A DNA stretch of 64,000 bases from Streptomyces sp. NBC_01232 (GTDB lineage: Bacteria; Actinomycetota; Actinomycetes; Streptomycetales; Streptomycetaceae), in the NCBI RefSeq assembly GCF_035989885.1, contig NZ_CP108518.1, forward strand, positions 8,547,001 through 8,611,000, in the 5' to 3' direction. Both the position numbers and the translations under genes were made by a program. Below, piece by piece: positions 1-8,370 of the stretch. Under the pieces are notes generated by a model. The model made no database searches. It was not told where the DNA came from and saw only the letters and a list, made by a program, of their open reading frames with translations. How positions within the stretch are numbered: the first letter of the stretch is position 1; every line of letters starts with the position of its first letter.

Positions 1-1
1 C

Positions 2-904
2 CGGCTCCCGGACCACGAGACCCTGCGCCACCTGCTGGACTCGCTCGCCGAGCGCCGGCCGGCCGCACCGGCGACCACCGCCTGGGAAGGCACCGTGAAC
101 GTCGTCGGCACCGGCGGCGGCCCCCGGACCTTCAACATCTCCACCGCCTCGGCGTTCGTCGCCGCGGCAGCCGGGGTCAAGGTCGTCAAAACGGGCTCCC
201 GCGCCTACACCAGCTCGCTCGGCTCCGTCGACCTGCTGGAGCGGCTCGGTGTCCGTCTCACCTCCTCCCACACCCAGACCGAGGACACCCTCGCCGCCCA
301 CGGGATCGCCTTCGCCGGACCGTTCGTCTACCCGGCGCAGCTGACCCGGCTGGCCCGCACCGTGGCCCCGTACAGCATGAAGACCTTCGGCCGGTTCCTG
401 AACGCCCTGGGCCCCTTCCTCGCCGACCTCCCGGTGGCCGCCCAGGTCACCGGGGTCTCAGCGGCCGCACCCCTGGACACCCTGCGCCGGCTCGCCGAGA
501 CCACCACCGGCCGCCGCATCTGGCTCACCACCAACGACACCGGCGCCGACGAACTGCTGCCCTTCGCGACCAACACCATCCACGCAGGACACGCCCTCAC
601 CCGGATCATCCGGCCGGGCGAACTCACCCCCGGCGACGGCTCCTTCGCCGACCTGCGGCCCGCCGATGCGGACACGGCCGTCGCACACTTCCTCTCCGTC
701 CTCTCCGGCGAGGCGGGCCGCGTCGCCACCCGCACCGTCTGCCTGGGCGCCGCCGCCCTCATCGTGGCCTGCGGAAACCGCCGCGACTGGCTCTCGGCGG
801 TCTCCGTCGCCGAGGAAGCGGTCCGCACCGGCGCCGCCCACGACCTCGCCCGGCGCCTGGCAGCCGCACCCGCCCCCCGCACCCTGGCGGTGTCCGGTGC
901 CTAG
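2..904 (+). CDS. Anthranilate phosphoribosyltransferase-like protein (TrpD homolog), 5' end cut by window
   Basis: The reading frame is open from base 2, so the N-terminus lies outside the window. The visible part matches the TrpD fold: the phosphate-loop motif reads GTGGGPRTFNIST where normal TrpD has GTGGDGxxTFNIST, and the C-terminal helix region (GAAALIVACGNR, then AVRTGAA) is typical. TrpD transfers the phosphoribosyl group of PRPP to anthranilate. Positions normally used for anthranilate and PRPP are changed: KHGNR is KTGSR, and the MKHVxPVRxELGxRTxFNxLGP stretch is replaced by MKTFGRFLNALGPF. The acidic metal site survives as GADELLPF. It overlaps the trpA-like GTG start by 8 bases. 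This is a specialised-metabolism copy and the acceptor may not be plain anthranilate (inference). Confidence 0.85.
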   Translation, partial: RLPDHETLRHLLDSLAERRPAAPATTAWEGTVNVVGTGGGPRTFNISTASAFVAAAAGVKVVKTGSRAYTSSLGSVDLLERLGVRLTSSHTQTEDTLAAHGIAFAGPFVYPAQLTRLARTVAPYSMKTFGRFLNALGPFLADLPVAAQVTGVSAAAPLDTLRRLAETTTGRRIWLTTNDTGADELLPFATNTIHAGHALTRIIRPGELTPGDGSFADLRPADADTAVAHFLSVLSGEAGRVATRTVCLGAAALIVACGNRRDWLSAVSVAEEAVRTGAAHDLARRLAAAPAPRTLAVSGA

Positions 905-1760
905 CCCCACAACGACGCCCCGCACCACAGGGACAAAGCCCGCCCCCGCCCCCTTCTTCACCCGCCGCACCCCCGGCGGACCGCCCGGACTCGCCCTCTT
1001 CCTCAACGCCGGCGATCCGCCCCTGCCCGTCCTGCGCGACCTCGTCCTGATGCTCGACGACGAAGGCGTGGACTGCCTCGAACTGGCCGTCCCCTTCCCC
1101 GACTCGGTCACCGACGGCCCCGTCATCCGCCGCTCCGCCCGCCGGGCACTGGAGCGCGGCGGCGCCGGCCTGGACGACGTACTCGCCTTCATCGCCGACG
1201 TACGGCCCCACCTGAACCACCTGCGGATCGCCCTCCTCGCCGACTGGAGCCACTCCCTCAAACACCGGGACCTGGCCGCCACCACCCGCGAGATCGCCGC
1301 CGCCGGCGCCGACGGACTCCTCGTCCACGCCCTCCCCCCACGGCTGCGCGCAACGCACCTGGAGTCGGCCGCCGCGGCCGGCCTCCCGGTCGTCACCACC
1401 TGCTACACCAAGAGCCCGCCCCCCACCCAGGCCCAGGCCGCCGCACAGGCCTCCGCCTACCTCTACCTCGTCGCCCACTACGGACGCAGCGGAACCGCAC
1501 CCGCCGCCGGCCACGCCGCGCTGGCACAGACGGTCACCGCACTCCGGGCGCACACGACGTCCCCGATCGCCGTCGGCTTCGGGGTCAGCACACGGCAGGA
1601 CGTCGAAGCCGTCGGAGCCGCCGGCGCCGACGCCGCGATCATCGGCTCCGCCGCGGTGGCCGCCCTCGAACGGGCGCAGGACACCGCCGCCGATGTCACC
1701 GCAGCCTTCCGCGACTTCGTCCGCCAGGTCCTGCCCGCAACACCGCACCGAACCGCCTGA
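897..1760 (+). CDS. Tryptophan synthase alpha chain-like (indole-3-glycerol phosphate lyase type)
   Basis: TrpA-family TIM barrel of 287 residues. The family cleaves indole-3-glycerol phosphate to indole and glyceraldehyde 3-phosphate. The catalytic acid stretch ELAVPFPDS keeps the Glu of ELGVPFSDP, and the catalytic Asp is kept in TDGPVI. The phosphate-binding loops GFGVST and GADAAIIGSAA are present. The flexible loop that normally reads GVTG is GRSGT. The GTG start at 897 overlaps the end of the trpD-like gene, which indicates translational coupling. No trpB lies anywhere in the window, so free indole (or an analogue) could be the product, as for plant BX1-type lyases; that is inference. 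Confidence 0.85.
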   Translation: MPSPTTTPRTTGTKPAPAPFFTRRTPGGPPGLALFLNAGDPPLPVLRDLVLMLDDEGVDCLELAVPFPDSVTDGPVIRRSARRALERGGAGLDDVLAFIADVRPHLNHLRIALLADWSHSLKHRDLAATTREIAAAGADGLLVHALPPRLRATHLESAAAAGLPVVTTCYTKSPPPTQAQAAAQASAYLYLVAHYGRSGTAPAAGHAALAQTVTALRAHTTSPIAVGFGVSTRQDVEAVGAAGADAAIIGSAAVAALERAQDTAADVTAAFRDFVRQVLPATPHRTA

Positions 1761-1829
1761 CCGGCGGGAAAGAAGGCTCCACCCCTCATCCGGACCATCC
1801 GAGCACCACCCTCACACCGGGAGATCGCC

Positions 1830-2204
1830 ATGATCGTTCGCGACATCGAGTCCGTGAAGACCGTCGAGTGGGGCAACGGCCTCAGCCGCCGCTTCCTCCT
1901 CGCCGAGGACGGCCTGGGCTACTCGCTCACCGACACCACCGTCCTGGCCGGCACCAAGTCCCGCCTGGAGTACGTCAACCACCTCGAGGCCTGCTACTGC
2001 ATCGAGGGCTCCGGCGAGGTCATCGAACTCGACGGCACCTCGCACGAGATAGTCCCCGGCCGGATGTACGCACTCGACCAGCACGACGCCCACTTCCTCG
2101 TCGCCAGCCCCCACGAGGACCTGCGCCTGGTCTGCGTCTTCTCGCCCGCCCTGCGCGGCGACGAGGTCCACAGCCTCGACGCGCACAGCTCCTCCGCCTA
2201 CTGA
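1830..2204 (+). CDS. EctC-like cupin (L-ectoine synthase homolog) without ectA/ectB
   Basis: A 124-residue single-domain cupin that lines up with ectoine synthase over its whole length: MIVRDIESV at the start, NHLEACYCIEGSGEV in the middle, GRMYALDQHDAH and LRLVCVFSPAL near the end. The iron ligands known for EctC (Glu, Tyr, His) correspond to Glu53, Tyr80 and His88 and all are present. EctC closes gamma-N-acetyl-diaminobutyrate to a tetrahydropyrimidine. Neither ectA nor ectB is nearby; instead the gene sits between trpA-like and acyl-CoA-dehydrogenase-like genes. It probably performs a dehydrative cyclisation or other cupin chemistry in the cluster pathway (inference). GGAGATCGCC before the ATG is a good ribosome site. 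Confidence 0.85.
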   Translation: MIVRDIESVKTVEWGNGLSRRFLLAEDGLGYSLTDTTVLAGTKSRLEYVNHLEACYCIEGSGEVIELDGTSHEIVPGRMYALDQHDAHFLVASPHEDLRLVCVFSPALRGDEVHSLDAHSSSAY

Positions 2205-2269
2205 GACACACGCCCCCGCCCGGCCGCCCGCCCGCCCGCACCGTCACCGAACAAAAAAAGGGGTCCGTC

Positions 2270-3415
2270 GTGATCCGTTGGAACACCGACCAGGCCGATC
2301 TGCGCGAAGGCCTGGAGAGGTGGGGAGACGCACTCAGCGCAGACCACATCGAACTCGACGAGCAGTCCGCCTTCCCGGAGGACAAGTGGAAGCTCGTCCA
2401 GAAGACCGGAATCCTGGGACTGCCCTTCGACGAGGACCACGGAGGCCTCGGACAGTCCCTCCTGACCACCATGTACGTCCTGGAGGGCCTCGGCGAGTAC
2501 AACCGCGACGCGGGCCTCAGCTTCTGCATCACCACCTCCATCTGCTCCACCGGAATCCCCATCCAGCAGTTCGGCACCGTCGAGCAGAAGGAGCGCTACC
2601 TGCCTCAGATCTGCTCGGGCGAGGCGATCGGCGCCCACGCCATCACCGAGTCCGAAGGCGGCTCCGACGCCATGGCCATGACCACCCGGGCCGTACGCGA
2701 CGGGGACGACTTCGTCATCAACGGCAGCAAGGCCTTCGTCAGCAACGGCCCCATCGCCGACGTGATCGTGGTCTACGCCCGCACCCACCCGGACGGCGGC
2801 CCGCTGGGAACGACCGCGTTCCTCGTGGACCGCAACACCCCCGGACTGACCGCCGGCAAACCCATCAAGAAGATGGGCCTGCGCACCTCGCCGCTCAGCG
2901 AGCTGTTCTTCGACGACGTACGGGTACCCAGGAGCGCGGTACTCGGCAGGGTCGGAGGCGGGTTCCTGGTCCTGGACCACGTGATGAAACGGGAGATCCT
3001 CTTCTCCTTCATCGTCAACGTGGGGGAGATGCAGCACCGGCTGGAGCGGTGTGTCGACTACGCGAAGACACGCAAGTCCTTCGGAAAGGCGATCGGTTCG
3101 TACCAGACGATCGCCAACAAGATCGTGGACACGAAGATCCAGCTGGAGACCGCCCGCAAGTGGCTCTACGACACGGGCGAGAAACTGGAGGCCGGCGAGA
3201 ACATCACCACCGACCTCGCCATCTCCAAACTCGTCACCAGCGAGTCCAACCTCGCCACCAGCCTCACCGCCGTACAGATCTTCGGCGGCCACGGCTACAT
3301 GGCCGAGTTCGGCCTGGAACTGGACGTGCGCAACGCCGTCGGCGGCACGATCTACTCCGGCACCAACGAAATCCAGTACAACCGCATCGCCTCGATGCTG
3401 GGACTGGGCAAGTGA
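2270..3415 (+). CDS. Acyl-CoA dehydrogenase-like flavoprotein
   Basis: A 381-residue acyl-CoA dehydrogenase fold protein with a GTG start at 2270 after an AAAGGGG ribosome site. Family signatures are clear: AHAITESEGGSDAMAM (FAD-contact region), GSKAFVSNGP, and IFGGHGYMAEFGLE near the end. The stretch that carries the catalytic Glu in short and medium chain enzymes (IYEGT) reads IYSGT with Ser363, so the usual base is missing. Some relatives use a Glu elsewhere and others catalyse N- or C-oxygenation, so the reaction cannot be assigned. Its stop overlaps the trpF-like start (GTGA), which ties it to the tryptophan-like pathway genes. Confidence 0.85.
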   Translation: MIRWNTDQADLREGLERWGDALSADHIELDEQSAFPEDKWKLVQKTGILGLPFDEDHGGLGQSLLTTMYVLEGLGEYNRDAGLSFCITTSICSTGIPIQQFGTVEQKERYLPQICSGEAIGAHAITESEGGSDAMAMTTRAVRDGDDFVINGSKAFVSNGPIADVIVVYARTHPDGGPLGTTAFLVDRNTPGLTAGKPIKKMGLRTSPLSELFFDDVRVPRSAVLGRVGGGFLVLDHVMKREILFSFIVNVGEMQHRLERCVDYAKTRKSFGKAIGSYQTIANKIVDTKIQLETARKWLYDTGEKLEAGENITTDLAISKLVTSESNLATSLTAVQIFGGHGYMAEFGLELDVRNAVGGTIYSGTNEIQYNRIASMLGLGK

Positions 3416-4152
3416 GCACCACCCGCCCGCTGTCCCGGACACTGCTGAAGGTCTGCGGGGCCACGGCCCCGCAGGACATCGAGGCGGCGGCGGCCGCCGG
3501 GGCGGACTGCGTCGGCCTCTGGCACGGCGTACCCGGCGGCCCGTCCGAACTGGACCAGGACGGGCTCGCCGCCCTCGCGGCGGCGGCCCGTTCGGCCGGC
3601 CTCCTGCCGGTCCTGGTGACCTTCCTCGCCGACGCCGGTGAACTGGCCGCGATCGCGGCCCGCACCGGCGTCGGCTGGGTCCAGCTCCACGCCTACCAGC
3701 CCCCCGCCCTCGTACGGGCCCTGCGCCAGGCACTCCCCGCCGACGTCGGCATCGTCAAGGTGCTGCACGTCCAGGAGAACGGAAGCTGCGTGGAGCGCCC
3801 CCTGACCGGCGCCTACGACCGCGCCGGCACCGACCTCTTCCTCCTCGACACCGCCACCGGCGACGGCCGCATCGGCAGCACCGGCGCCGCCCTGGACCCC
3901 GAGCACGTCACCGCCCTGCTGCCCCGCCTCACCCGCCCCTTCCTCCTCGCAGGAGGCCTCACCCCGGCCAACCGCCCGGCCTACCAGGACGTCGTCGACC
4001 ACCCCGGATTCCGCGGCATCGACGTCGACACCGCGGCACGCGACACCACCACCGGCGCCTTCGGCGTCCCGCAGATCGCAGCCCTGGCCCGCGCCTGGCG
4101 CACGGGCACCGCCCCCCTCCCCGACCACCCCCCGCTGGAGCTGTCGCGATGA
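3412..4152 (+). CDS. Phosphoribosylanthranilate isomerase-like (TrpF homolog)
   Basis: A 246-residue TIM barrel of the TrpF family, which performs the Amadori rearrangement of N-(5-phosphoribosyl)anthranilate to CdRP. The catalytic Cys is in LKVCG (Cys15) and the catalytic Asp in LFLLDT; the phosphate-binding stretches LLAGGLTPAN and FRGIDVDTAA follow. It starts with GTG overlapping the flavoprotein stop and ends overlapping the trpC-like ATG. Most actinobacteria have no separate trpF because PriA does both HisA and TrpF work, so a dedicated TrpF here supports a specialised pathway rather than primary tryptophan synthesis. Confidence 0.88.
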   Translation: MSTTRPLSRTLLKVCGATAPQDIEAAAAAGADCVGLWHGVPGGPSELDQDGLAALAAAARSAGLLPVLVTFLADAGELAAIAARTGVGWVQLHAYQPPALVRALRQALPADVGIVKVLHVQENGSCVERPLTGAYDRAGTDLFLLDTATGDGRIGSTGAALDPEHVTALLPRLTRPFLLAGGLTPANRPAYQDVVDHPGFRGIDVDTAARDTTTGAFGVPQIAALARAWRTGTAPLPDHPPLELSR

Positions 4153-4871
4153 CGAAGCAGAACCGGACCGGCTTCCCTTTTCTCGAGGCCCTCCTGGCCT
4201 CCCCGACCCCCGTGGTGATGGAGGTGAAACGCCGGGACGCCCACGGCTACGACATGCTGGGCGGCCGCACCCCCGCCGCCATCGTGGAGGCGTACGAGAC
4301 GGCGGGCGCCCCTTGCGTCTCCGTGGTGACCGGCCGCTGGTTCGGCGGCTCGCCCGCCCTGCTGCGGGACGTGGCGGCCCTGACCGGACTCCCGATCCTC
4401 CAGAAGGACTTCATCACCCGCAAGGACCAGATCCGCACCGCCGCAGAACTCGGAGCCTCCGCCGTCCTGCTCACGGCGGCACTCCTGCCCGCGTCGAGCA
4501 TGCGCACCCTGGTCACCGAATGCCTCCTCACCGGCCTCACCCCCTTCGTCGAGATCACCCGCGAAAGCGAACTCGAAGCAATCCACCACCCCGAGGAATG
4601 CGTGATCGCGGTCAACAACAAGGACATCCGGACCCGCGAGCGCGGCGCCGGCGACCTCGGCCGCTCCCTCGACCTGCTCCCCGCCGTCCGCACCGCCGGC
4701 GCCGCCTGCCCCGTCAGCGCCAGCGGCATCGACAGCCCCGAGACCGCCGCCGCACTCCTCGACGCCGGATTCGGCGGCCTGCTCGTCGGCACCTCACTGC
4801 TGCGCACCGGCTCACCCTCCGCCTGGGTGCACGCGATGGAAGGCACACGGAAGGGACTGGCGGTCCGATGA
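4149..4871 (+). CDS. Indole-3-glycerol phosphate synthase-like (TrpC homolog)
   Basis: A 240-residue TIM barrel of the TrpC family, which closes CdRP to indole-3-glycerol phosphate. Glu25 and Lys27 (MEVKRRD) match the first catalytic pair, LQKDFI carries the second Lys, FVEITRESELE carries the central Glu, and IAVNNKDI the Asn. The glutamate of the conserved SESGI motif is replaced by Ala191 (VSASGI), and SPSKG is changed to RDAHG. The barrel is therefore correct but one important acid is gone, so the substrate or efficiency may differ from housekeeping TrpC. It is coupled by ATGA overlaps on both sides. Confidence 0.85.
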   Translation: MTKQNRTGFPFLEALLASPTPVVMEVKRRDAHGYDMLGGRTPAAIVEAYETAGAPCVSVVTGRWFGGSPALLRDVAALTGLPILQKDFITRKDQIRTAAELGASAVLLTAALLPASSMRTLVTECLLTGLTPFVEITRESELEAIHHPEECVIAVNNKDIRTRERGAGDLGRSLDLLPAVRTAGAACPVSASGIDSPETAAALLDAGFGGLLVGTSLLRTGSPSAWVHAMEGTRKGLAVR

Positions 4872-5713
4872 CCACACACCCGGACGGCGCCCGCCCCTAC
4901 ACGCTCAACGCGGCCGGCATCACACTCTCGGCACTCCTGGCCCTGCCGAAGGACCGGGCCGCGCCCCGCTCCACGATCCTCGCGATCCACGGCCGCGGCA
5001 TGCGGGCCGCGTACTGGAACTCCTTCGCCCCCCTCGCCACGGCCCTGGGCCACGCCGTCCTGGCGGTCGACCGGCCGGGCTACGGGGACTCCGCGGACCT
5101 CCTGCCCGACGGCCAGAGCCTCGCCGAGCAGGCGGAAACCCTCCACGCCGCCCTCAAGGAGCACACCGCCGCCCACGACACCGGCGCCGGAATCTTCCTC
5201 CTCGGCCACTCGGACGGCGGCAAGGTCGCCCTCCACACCGCGGCCGCCGACGGCGGCACACCACTGATCGGCCTGGACGCCTCGGGCGTCGGCCACCACT
5301 ACAACCCCGAAGCCCTGCACTTCCCGTCCACCCTGGGCGGCGGCGCCACCAAACTCAACTGGGGCCCCCTGAACCTCTACCCGCGCGGCACCTTCCAGGC
5401 CAGCCGCACCCTGCTGTCCCCGACACCGCCGCGCGAGTCGGCGGAAACCCTGCGCTGGCCCGCCCAGTACGAGGAACTGGCCCCCCGCGTCCGTATCCCC
5501 GTCCGCCTCACCTTCGCCCAGCACGAGGCCTGGTGGCACCTGGACGCCCCCACCCTGACCGCGATGACCTCACGCCTGACCGCCGCCCCGTCCGTCACCG
5601 TCGACCACCTCCCCGCCTCCGGACACAACATCAGCCTGGGCCACACCGCCCACGCCTACCACCTGCGCGTCCTGACCTTCCTGGAGGACTGCCTCCTGGC
5701 CGCACAGCCCTGA
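4868..5713 (+). CDS. Alpha/beta hydrolase
   Basis: A 281-residue alpha/beta hydrolase. The nucleophile elbow is GHSDGG (Ser in the GxSxG position), the oxyanion region is IHGRGM, and a late ASGHNISLGH supplies a plausible catalytic His. No signal peptide is seen, so it is cytoplasmic. The ATG overlaps the stop of the trpC-like gene (ATGA), making it the last gene of this operon before a strong terminator. It may hydrolyse an ester, thioester or lactone, or catalyse C-C cleavage in the cluster pathway; the sequence does not say which. Confidence 0.8.
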   Translation: MTTHPDGARPYTLNAAGITLSALLALPKDRAAPRSTILAIHGRGMRAAYWNSFAPLATALGHAVLAVDRPGYGDSADLLPDGQSLAEQAETLHAALKEHTAAHDTGAGIFLLGHSDGGKVALHTAAADGGTPLIGLDASGVGHHYNPEALHFPSTLGGGATKLNWGPLNLYPRGTFQASRTLLSPTPPRESAETLRWPAQYEELAPRVRIPVRLTFAQHEAWWHLDAPTLTAMTSRLTAAPSVTVDHLPASGHNISLGHTAHAYHLRVLTFLEDCLLAAQP

Positions 5714-5718
5714 AGGAC

Positions 5719-5759
5719 GTCCTGCCGGCCGGTCCGGCCCCGCACCCGGCCGGCAGGAC
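5719..5759. terminator. Bidirectional terminator hairpin between convergent operons
   Basis: Perfect 14-bp stem (5719-5732 with 5746-5759) and a 13-nt loop between the alpha/beta hydrolase (plus) and the polyprenyl synthase (minus). No U-tract, as is usual in Streptomyces. Confidence 0.8.
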
Positions 5760-5782
5760 ACCCCCGCACACCTCCGCGGCCG

Positions 5783-6931
5783 TCATCCGCCGCTGCGCCC
5801 GCGGACCGTCCGGTACAGACGGTCGATGAGGTGCCCCTTGCGCTCGATCGTCACGTCGAAGTACGCCGCACTGCGGTCCGAGCGGCACACACCGTGCACC
5901 GCCTCCTTCGCCGCACGCTTGAGCCCGGCCGCCTCCGCCGCGAGCTCCACGAGCGTCTCCTGCAGCTTCGGATGACCCAGGACGAACCGTTTCAGCCCCG
6001 GGCCGGCCGACTCGGCGGGCACCCCCTCCCCGAGCAGCTCCAGGACGACCCGGTTGCCCAGCCCGTCGAAGTCCTCGTGGGTGTTGGCCCCGCCAAGTTC
6101 CGGCACGAAGTCCGTCAGATCGTTGAACAGCTGGCTCGCCAGCCCCAGTCCGCGCATCGCGTCGTCCAGGGCCCGCCGCTCGTCCTCCACCACGCCCAGC
6201 GCCGCCACCGCCGCGTCGAGCGGCATCCGGAACAGCGTCCCCGTCTTCAGCGCGGCCGTCGACTCCCAGAACTCCACCCGCGCGTCCCGGGCCGCGGCCA
6301 TCAGCTCGGCCCGGGTCCGCGGCGAGCGCGTGGACAGGTCCACGGCCTGGCCCGTCAGGCCGTGACCGACCGCCCGCACCAGGCTCGCCACGACCGCCGG
6401 ATCGGCCGCATGCCCCAGAGCGGCCGTGATCAGCCAGGAGCCGGCATTGAGGGCCAGCGGTATCCCATGGGTGACGTGCAGCGCGGCCTCTCCGTAGCGG
6501 ATGCCGCTGCCGTCCTGGATGTCGTCGAGCGCGACCGCGGCCTTCAGCAGGATCCGTACCGCCACGGCCGCACGGCGCACCGCCGCCAGATCCGCCGGGG
6601 ACGCCTCGTGGCCCGCCTCGTCGGGGAAGCCCCGGTAGTTGCGGTAGGCCCAGAACACCATCGAAGGGCGCAGCGGACCCCCGCCGCCCCCCGCCGGCCC
6701 GGCCGCCGGCGCCAGCGCCTCCTGCCCCACCCTGGACCCGACGGCGTCCGCGACCGGCCCGTACAGCGAACGCCGCAGCGCCGCCTCATACACCGACACG
6801 GCCGCCCCCGGGCGCACCGGCGCCACCACCCCGGCCAGCGAGCCCAGGAACCCGGCCAGATCCCGCTCCAGCAGGGCCGCGTCACCCCGCACCACCGCCT
6901 CGACCCCCGGCGCATCCACCGTCTGCGTCAC
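5783..6931 (-). CDS. Polyprenyl diphosphate synthase family protein
   Basis: A 382-residue trans-prenyltransferase-type protein that condenses allylic diphosphates with IPP. The first Asp-rich motif is DDIQDGSG (about residues 136-140) and the second is NDLTD (about 270-274, first Asp replaced by Asn). ALKTGTLF is the typical KTGxL segment after helix F. GTG at 6931 is chosen because GGAGGG lies just upstream. It is convergent with the alpha/beta hydrolase and separated from the upstream minus-strand genes by a strong hairpin. No terpene cyclase or indole prenyltransferase is visible in the window, so the acceptor for its product must be elsewhere. Confidence 0.85.
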   Translation of the reverse strand: MTQTVDAPGVEAVVRGDAALLERDLAGFLGSLAGVVAPVRPGAAVSVYEAALRRSLYGPVADAVGSRVGQEALAPAAGPAGGGGGPLRPSMVFWAYRNYRGFPDEAGHEASPADLAAVRRAAVAVRILLKAAVALDDIQDGSGIRYGEAALHVTHGIPLALNAGSWLITAALGHAADPAVVASLVRAVGHGLTGQAVDLSTRSPRTRAELMAAARDARVEFWESTAALKTGTLFRMPLDAAVAALGVVEDERRALDDAMRGLGLASQLFNDLTDFVPELGGANTHEDFDGLGNRVVLELLGEGVPAESAGPGLKRFVLGHPKLQETLVELAAEAAGLKRAAKEAVHGVCRSDRSAAYFDVTIERKGHLIDRLYRTVRGRSGG

Positions 6932-7070
6932 ATGCCCTCCGAACCTCACCCCACACCGAACCCGGGCCCGGCAGCTGCCGGCCCGGCAGGGGAAGCGTGA
7001 TCGTTACCGGTGGGTGCGACAAGCCTCCATCCGGATACCGGGCAGCCCGGCAGCAGCTTTCGGACACGAC

Positions 7071-7110
7071 GACGGCGGGCCGGGGGCACACAAGCCCCCG
7101 GCCCGCCGTC
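7071..7110 (-). terminator. Terminator hairpin after the DUF6875-like gene
   Basis: Perfect 17-bp stem (7071-7087 with 7094-7110) with a 6-nt loop, 13 bases past the stop of the minus-strand gene ending at 7123. It separates the decarboxylase-acetyltransferase block from the polyprenyl synthase gene. Confidence 0.8.
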
Positions 7111-7122
7111 CACGTGCATACG

Positions 7123-7758
7123 TCAGGCGGCCACCACCCGGCTCACCAGCTGGTCGCGGATACGGGACGGCAGCGCCGGCGCGAAACGCTGGAGGTAGTG
7201 GTCCATGTGCGCGTCGTCGCTCACCAGGAACGGCAGATCGAAGACCAGCAGCTTGCGGACCGCCAGCAGGGGCAGCGGGGCACGCAGCGGGCGGAAGGCC
7301 TCGTTGTAGAGGCCCGGCTCCTCGCACACCGGGTGGAACTGGCCGATCATCAGCCCCTCCGCCACGAACTCGTCCTTCGCCTTGCGCTGCAGTTCGTCCA
7401 GCTCCACCGAGTCCGTCGGGTCGAACCCCGGCAGGACCAGGAGGATGGTCAGCAGCTCGCGGTCCTCCGGCGCCAGCGGCTGCGAGAGGACCGCGTGGCG
7501 GGTGCGCAGCGAGTCCACCGCCGACGCCAGGTCCTCGCAGCCGGCGGACGGCACCGCCAGGTGGAACAGCTCCTTGCGCAGCGAGGGCTGGGTGTACGGG
7601 CACACCGGGCCGGTACGGCCCAGTTCGGGGTGGCTGGAGACCAGGAACTCCCGGCTCCACGCGAGGACCCGCAGCAGCGGGCCGAGGTGCTCCGCCGGAG
7701 CCTCACCGCGGGCTATCTGGCCGGCGGTCCACGACTGGATCAGATCGTCGCCCCTCAT
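7123..7758 (-). CDS. DUF6875-like protein of unknown function
   Basis: A 211-residue soluble protein with no signal peptide or membrane segment. Conserved-looking blocks are SSHPELGRTGPVCPYTQPS, LMIGQFHP, and GLYNEAFRPLRAPLPLLAVRK followed by FDLPFL; these match my recollection of the DUF6875 family, which is found in actinobacterial biosynthetic clusters. One Cys follows PV in each of two blocks. The ATG at 7758 has GGAGGG upstream and overlaps the stop of the acetyltransferase gene (ATGA), so the two are translationally coupled. I cannot assign a reaction. Confidence 0.75.
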   Translation of the reverse strand: MRGDDLIQSWTAGQIARGEAPAEHLGPLLRVLAWSREFLVSSHPELGRTGPVCPYTQPSLRKELFHLAVPSAGCEDLASAVDSLRTRHAVLSQPLAPEDRELLTILLVLPGFDPTDSVELDELQRKAKDEFVAEGLMIGQFHPVCEEPGLYNEAFRPLRAPLPLLAVRKLLVFDLPFLVSDDAHMDHYLQRFAPALPSRIRDQLVSRVVAA

Positions 7759-8345
7759 CGGGGGTCCCTCCACATGGGTCGCAGTACGGGTCCGCCGTCG
7801 GGCAGGGCGATGTCGGCGCCCAGACGCTCGAAGCCGGCGCGCCGGCTCGTGGCCTCACCGCCCGGGGAGCTGGCCTCCACGTAGCAGGCGATGCCCTCGG
7901 CGTCCGCGCGGGCCACCACCCGGCCCAGCAGCCCGGACATCAGGCCGCCCTGCTGCCGGCCGGGCCGGACCGCCCCGAAGGAGACGTAGTAGTGCGGCGG
8001 GCCGTGCGGATGCCGTTCCTCCTGCAGGCCCGCGATGGTGCGCATCGCGTCCGCGTGCTCGCCCAGGGCGGCGGACAGCGCCGCCTCCAGGGCCTTCTCG
8101 TCCGGCTCCGCGCCGGGCGGCAGGAACAGCAGCACCGCGTCGCCGTCCGGGCCGGTGAGCACCCCGTCATGGGCGGCGGACAGTTCCACGAACACCCGGA
8201 AGAACCCGGGCAGCAGCTCGGCGCGCAGCCGCTCGCCGGGGATCATCCAGCGGGTCAGCGCGTCCTCCTGGAAGGAGGCGGCGAGGAGGGCGGAGAGGTC
8301 GGTGACGGTCGATGGGTTCAGCCGGTTCACAGGCAGGGCGGACAA
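7755..8345 (-). CDS. GNAT-family N-acetyltransferase
   Basis: About 196 residues with a GNAT layout: an N-terminal half with LLAASFQEDALTRWMIP, an acetyl-CoA loop reading RPGRQQGGLMSGLL, and a C-terminal CYVEASSPGGEATSRRAGF segment typical of motif B. The TTG at 8345 is preferred because GGAAGG sits eight bases upstream; GTG at 8330 is the alternative. It lies between a PLP decarboxylase and the DUF6875-like gene, so the likely substrate is the amine released by the decarboxylase (inference). Confidence 0.78.
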   Translation of the reverse strand: MSALPVNRLNPSTVTDLSALLAASFQEDALTRWMIPGERLRAELLPGFFRVFVELSAAHDGVLTGPDGDAVLLFLPPGAEPDEKALEAALSAALGEHADAMRTIAGLQEERHPHGPPHYYVSFGAVRPGRQQGGLMSGLLGRVVARADAEGIACYVEASSPGGEATSRRAGFERLGADIALPDGGPVLRPMWRDPR

Positions 8346-8370
8346 GGCAGGGCCTTCCGGTCGGTTGACA

